64,000 bases of DNA from contig CM066991.1 of NCBI GenBank assembly GCA_033977485.1, forward strand, positions 131,769,999-131,833,998, read 5' to 3'. The notes beneath the pieces are model-generated. The model saw nothing but the letters and a program-made list of their open reading frames with translations, was not told where the DNA came from and ran no database searches. The stretch comes from Hydrangea macrophylla. Its lineage: Eukaryota; Streptophyta; Magnoliopsida; Cornales; Hydrangeaceae. The position numbers were made by a program, and so were the translations under genes. Below, piece after piece: positions 59,972 through 64,000 of this stretch (position 1 is its first letter; every line of letters begins with the position of its first letter).

Positions 59972-60039
<68 letters not shown>

Positions 60040-60052
60040 AGAGAGAGAGAGA
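59971..60052. repeat. (TG)n(GA)n compound microsatellite
   Basis: About 10 TG units run into about 25 GA units, with three AAA interruptions near the end. Confidence 0.95.
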
Positions 60053-61114
60053 AAACCAAACATAGCCTAAAGATCGAAAGGAGCTAACATACCAAGGGGG
60101 TTGAATCCTCAGACAGCGAGGTGGATGCAACTGGGTGGACGGCACCCACGTGTACGCATAATTATTATTATTATTATTATTTTTTGACTTCTGAAAATAA
60201 TAATAATAATAAAAATAAAAAATTAATTTGTGATGCTGCCAGTGCCAACTAGCAGCACCCTAAGTTATGGTCGACAATCCTTGGGCCATACCAAGATACC
60301 AGTAAACCAAGAGAAGGCCCAAAAGTCATCATGCGCTTTAATGTTTCAATAAGTTTGGCAATGAAATGCTTGTAATGACAAAGTAGTTTTGCTTCTGCCA
60401 TTCAATCACAAAAAAAAATGATTCCAACCAAAAGCGGTTCAAAGTAACTTTGGCCAATTGCAAATTTGCGACATACGCATTACCTTTTTGGTATAAAACT
60501 GCAGGTCAAACAGTTCATTTTAACTTGTGGAGTTCCATCACTTGTGAAGTCAATGAGCTATTACCAAACAAGTGTGTTTAAAGCAAATTTGTCAAGTGGA
60601 ATGATGGCGGTACTCACTGGTACACTTGTGAACATAACATCCTTTTGACTAATCAAAAGTGTTATGTATGGATGTGATGTATACGTAATGTGTATCTACC
60701 GGTCCCACGTTGTTCGGGGGATCCAATACACCGTACTCCCATCTCAAGATGAGAAGTCCTCATCACACTATCTCATGTTCTTTTGTTTGATAAAATTAAG
60801 TTAGAAAGATAAAAGAAGTGGGGAGAAAGTAAGAAAAAAACAGAGCCATTGTTAATCCAAATCAGAGAAATTCTAAGAGAAGAGAAGAGAACCAAAGTAA
60901 AATTTCTATTTAAAATACAAACATATTATCGATCCGTCTTTAGTATTGGTAAGTTCCCTTGTTAATCTCTATCGCTAGAAGGCCATTTCTTTTTTTTAAG
61001 TGAAAAGGAAACTTTGATCATGTCACATTTATAAAAGAGTAAATTGATTTGAAATATTTATTCTCTCCTATAATGAAAGCTAAACAAATAACAGAAAATT
61101 TGTATTTCTTTTCA
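60053..61114. other. Intergenic DNA
   Basis: No gene seen. A short (ATT)n/(AAT)n foldback lies at 60162-60220: TTATTATTATTATTATT faces AATAATAATAATAA. Confidence 0.5.
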
Positions 61115-61505
61115 CTTATCTTCTCTTTCCCATCCAACCAGGTTGGAGAGAACCCTAATTTTCCTTCTCTTCTTTTAATTAGTTTTTCTGTACTTTTCTC
61201 AATTCAAACGGAGTCTAACCCCCACCCAAGAAAAAAGAGCACACACACACACACACCTTAATGATATCTACCAATTGCATTTACTACAAGTTGTCGAAAA
61301 ATCACTCTCTTATCTTCTCTTACCTATCCAACAAGGTTGGAGAGAACCCTAATTTTCCTTCTCTTCTTTTAATTAGTTTCTCTGTACTTTTCTCAATTCA
61401 AACGGAGACTAACCCCCACCCAAGACAAAAGAGCACACACACACACACACACCTTAATGATATCTACCAATTGCATTTACTACAAGTTGTCGATAAATCA
61501 CTCTC
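61115..61505. repeat. Tandem duplication, unit about 194 bp
   Basis: Two direct copies, about 61115-61308 and 61309-61505, share GGTTGGAGAGAACCCTAATT and later an (AC)n run and ATGATATCTACCAATTGCAT. There are few substitutions and the (AC)n lengths differ, so it is fairly recent. Confidence 0.92.
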
Positions 61506-61542
61506 AATCATGATGGAACGCAACTAATTAAGATGATTAGTT

Positions 61543-61718
61543 GAGAGCATTTTTGCTCACTTATTTTTGGTCCATCATTGCTCACCCAGGCTTCATTAGG
61601 TGACACGTGTTCCATTTCACTCCCATTTTGCCCATGTACTATCAACATAATTACTGGAATGAGACACGTGTCACCCAATGAAGGGTCTGGGTGAACAATG
61701 GTGAGCAAAAATGCTCTC
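61543..61718. mobile_element. Mutator-like foldback MITE, 176 bp
   Basis: The ends GAGAGCATTTTTGCTCAC and GTGAGCAAAAATGCTCTC are perfect inverses, and complementarity continues through GGTGACACGTGT / ACACGTGTCACC. The flanking 9-mers TGATTAGTT and TGATTAGGT differ at one base. Confidence 0.88.
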
Positions 61719-63021
61719 TGATTAGGTAGCCCAATTAGTATTCCACCAACCACATGCTGGGAAAAAAACAAATAATTCTTCTCCCTCTCTCAAAGATAAC
61801 AAACAATAAGATTCTAGGGTAATAATCATTACATGTGACCCCAATATGTACCTAAGAGTTCCACTAATATTTGATATATATGTAGGAACTATCTCATAAG
61901 GATCACTTCAAAGCAAGAATGGCCCAATAAAAGATGAAAAAGAACACAAACATTCTTATAGTTTGGAATATTTTTACTATTCACATACTGGGTAAACTGT
62001 TTACATTCTTTTTCTTTTTTTTTTTTGAGAAGAAAACTGTTTACATTCTAGACATCCAAAAGTGGGTTGCAAATTTGCAAGCCTACTTCCACAGAGTAAC
62101 TCAAGGGTATCATCATTTCATAGTTCTGTCAAGAGGTCCAAGACTAGCTCTCTAAGTCTGAGCTCCACCAAAGATAAAAGAACTAAGGGTTCAACAACAA
62201 TCAATAACTTGAAACTCAACCTACTTTGGATCTGAGAAATACCTGAATTCATAGAAAACATTGCAGCATCGAACAAATTCGGTCCAAGAATACCACGCGA
62301 GGCAGTCCATCCAAACTTCCACCAGTTGGTGTGGCGTACTCGGGCTCTGTTTGGTTTGTAGATTTCGAGAAAGAAAGGAAAAAGAAAGGAGAAAAATGAA
62401 GAAAATGATTCCTTTTAGTTTGCCCCATGCTTAACTAACGTCCAAAATCTTAAGAACTAAAGAAAAGAGGAAAAGGAAGTGACTCAAAAAATTCAATTTT
62501 TTTAAATTTTTCTTCTTCACAATATTGTCTTTTCCACCCTATTTTACGCACCGTTCCTTTATTAACAAGACAAAGATATGTGTTTTCCTCAGTTTTTTTG
62601 TTTTCCCTTCCCTCACTAAATCCATGAACCAAACAAAGCCTTAAATATCTTCATCATTTTACACCAGAACTGCCAGTTTGAGATAGTGGTGGTCTTGTAA
62701 CACAAATTCCCAGTAGCAAACTTGGCAATCAACTTCCTTAACAGACTACAAGTCAAGCGTAAATGGGCATACCTTGCTCATTCCTGTGATGGTCGAGTTA
62801 GACTAGATTCCCCAGAGAAGTTTAGTTTGGAAAGGACTATTACCGATGGCTACACAGAGTTCTGATTCGTTGAGGAATAGTAGTTAAATTTGCATAGCCA
62901 AAAAGCCATAAAGAGCTGCTTCACCATCCCAATCTCATACAAAACATCACCAAACAAGCCACAAGAGAAGCTAATATCTACAAGATTCACATAATAAGAT
63001 ACCATCTTATTATAATCCTCT
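61719..63021. other. Intergenic DNA and 3' flank of the kelch gene
   Basis: The only structured element is a worn MITE (62344-62640). The part from about 62850 to 63021 probably belongs to the 3' UTR of the minus-strand kelch gene. Confidence 0.5.
62344..62640. mobile_element. Tourist-like MITE, worn
   Basis: The ends GGGCTCTGTTTGGTTTGTAG and AACCAAACAAAGCC match the Tourist-like element at 56361-56686. TTA follows the right end but is not conserved on the left. Confidence 0.6.
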
Positions 63022-64000
63022 CTAGGGCTGAAGAACAAGATCCACAAGGAAAAGGTCCCCATCAAACCTCAGCCCAAATGGTTCAGCGGGCTGAAGTAGC
63101 CCGTCTATCATTCCACCACACACATACAAATAACGCCCAGAATGATCTGCACATGCTCTGTGAAATGACCTACAGTTCGGTCTATAGCCCTCGGACTTTA
63201 GCCTTCTCCACATATTTGATAATGATCCCTTTGGGCTAAGAGTGATTGGCTGCATCTTGACAGATGGTATTGACTTTATATCTAACAACCAAAAGTCATC
63301 TTTCCTCCGTCTATATGTATCTTCCCCTCCGTAAATCAGAATCCAACCGCCCAAGATAAGTGTAGCCGAGTGACCAACTCGGGGAAGGGAAAGTGCATCC
63401 GCAATGTTTGGTAACTCGATTAGTAATTGTACCCATCTCAAATTACCTTCAGATGCATCAAAGAGCCAAACATCCTTAAGCACCTCATAGCCCAATCCTC
63501 TACCTCCGAATAAAATCATTCGGGCTCCCCCAATATGAGTCAACGTGTGTCCAGAACGAGCCGGAGGTGATGGATGAGTCGTGATTTGATGCCAAGTCCC
63601 GAAATGAAGATTTTCCGAGAGATCTAAAATCCATGTGTCACCTAGTCTGAGGCCGGACAATCCTATCCCTCCGTGGATGAGGATTCTCTTGTTATCAATG
63701 CAGCATCCAGCATGGGCCCCACGTGGTGGAGGTGTAATTGGACCAACATCTAGTAGCCTCCACGAGAATATAACGCCTAAGGTCTCGTGGAATGCTACTT
63801 TCCCCACCCACGTATCGTTCTGACGAATTCCATTGTCATTGATCCCTCCGAAAAGGACAAGAGAATCGCCTATTACAACACATGAATGACCAAAACGCCC
63901 ACTTGGAGTCGGAACACCAGAATTGATCTTCTGCCACCTCAATGTTTTCCTAGCGTCGTTGCATGTATATGCTACCCATGTGTCATCGAGATGGCGTCCT
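63022..64000 (-). CDS. Kelch-repeat protein, At1g51550-like (5' end outside window)
   Basis: The frame is open from the window edge; before the first internal ATG one reads RHLDDTWVAYTCNDARKTL, so the protein begins beyond 64000. About 326 residues are seen, ending LVDLVLQP. Kelch blades are clear, each with a GG and a later Trp: SLVLFGGINDNG, RILIHGGIGLSG, MILFGGRGLG, ILIYGGEDTY and YLYVCGGMIDG, with DTWVGKV, DTWILDL, DVWLFDA and DFWLLDI as the partner strands. This fits the C-terminal beta-propeller of the F-box/kelch protein At1g51550. There it would bind the substrate of an SCF ubiquitin ligase; an F-box would have to lie upstream, outside this window. No intron is seen in this part. Confidence 0.9.
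   Translation of the reverse strand, partial: GRHLDDTWVAYTCNDARKTLRWQKINSGVPTPSGRFGHSCVVIGDSLVLFGGINDNGIRQNDTWVGKVAFHETLGVIFSWRLLDVGPITPPPRGAHAGCCIDNKRILIHGGIGLSGLRLGDTWILDLSENLHFGTWHQITTHPSPPARSGHTLTHIGGARMILFGGRGLGYEVLKDVWLFDASEGNLRWVQLLIELPNIADALSLPRVGHSATLILGGWILIYGGEDTYRRRKDDFWLLDIKSIPSVKMQPITLSPKGSLSNMWRRLKSEGYRPNCRSFHRACADHSGRYLYVCGGMIDGLLQPAEPFGLRFDGDLFLVDLVLQP

Noticed and set aside
61049..61527. Pair of similar 70- and 88-residue frames
   Set aside because: The similarity comes from the tandem DNA duplication and the ends run into (AC)n; no domain.

Overview
This is a stretch of nuclear DNA from a flowering plant, probably a eudicot. It is AT-rich and gene-poor, its genes have introns, and about two thirds is mobile or repeated DNA. 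The eudicot call rests on the look of the proteins. The style of the Ty1/copia proteins and the LTRs full of CAGTCGACTG suggest an asterid, perhaps Ericales, but that is a weak inference.

Ordinary genes: (1) a small, probably mitochondrial protein of unknown function (minus, 1090-2161, two exons, with a CA microsatellite in the intron); (2) a 90-residue protein of the Fb15/ATP17 family linked to plant mitochondrial ATP synthase (plus, 37039-37311, probably with a long intron in its 3' UTR); (3) a small secreted LEA-like protein (minus, 42555-43535, two exons); (4) a membrane protein of the At1g16860 family (plus, 54817-59070, four coding exons joining to exactly 460 codons plus stop, with a MITE in each of two introns); (5) a kelch-repeat protein of the At1g51550 F-box/kelch type (minus, 63022-64000) whose 5' end lies beyond the window.

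5-28.5 kb is a nest of LTR elements. The outermost layer is a pair of decayed LTR-like units (from about 5014 to 28503). One of them was hit by a 2,488-bp solo LTR (TSD GGAAC). That solo LTR was then hit by a very young, complete 16,835-bp Ty3/gypsy element of the Tat type (8669-25503, TSD CATGC, two 3,000-bp LTRs with one difference found). This element reads on the minus strand and has one intact 2,218-codon gag-pol frame with a G-patch domain and two RNase H domains. It also carries a 12-13 copy tandem array, clusters of GC-rich hairpins, and an antisense gene related to the plant mobile domain (PMD). Its primer-binding region copies the whole 3' half of a tRNA-Arg (50 nt, CCA included), with G where the genomic anticodon ACG has A, as expected if reverse transcriptase read inosine-34.

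30.2-34.1 kb holds an inverted relative of the 2.5-kb solo LTR, itself split by another solo LTR of 1,334 bp. 45.9-52.2 kb is a full-length but frameshifted Ty1/copia element (LTRs 474 bp, TSD AGAGC). The gaps carry many small DNA transposons (hAT-, Mutator-, PIF/Harbinger- and Stowaway-like MITEs, several with clear target duplications), a tRNA-derived SINE and Helitron-like ends.
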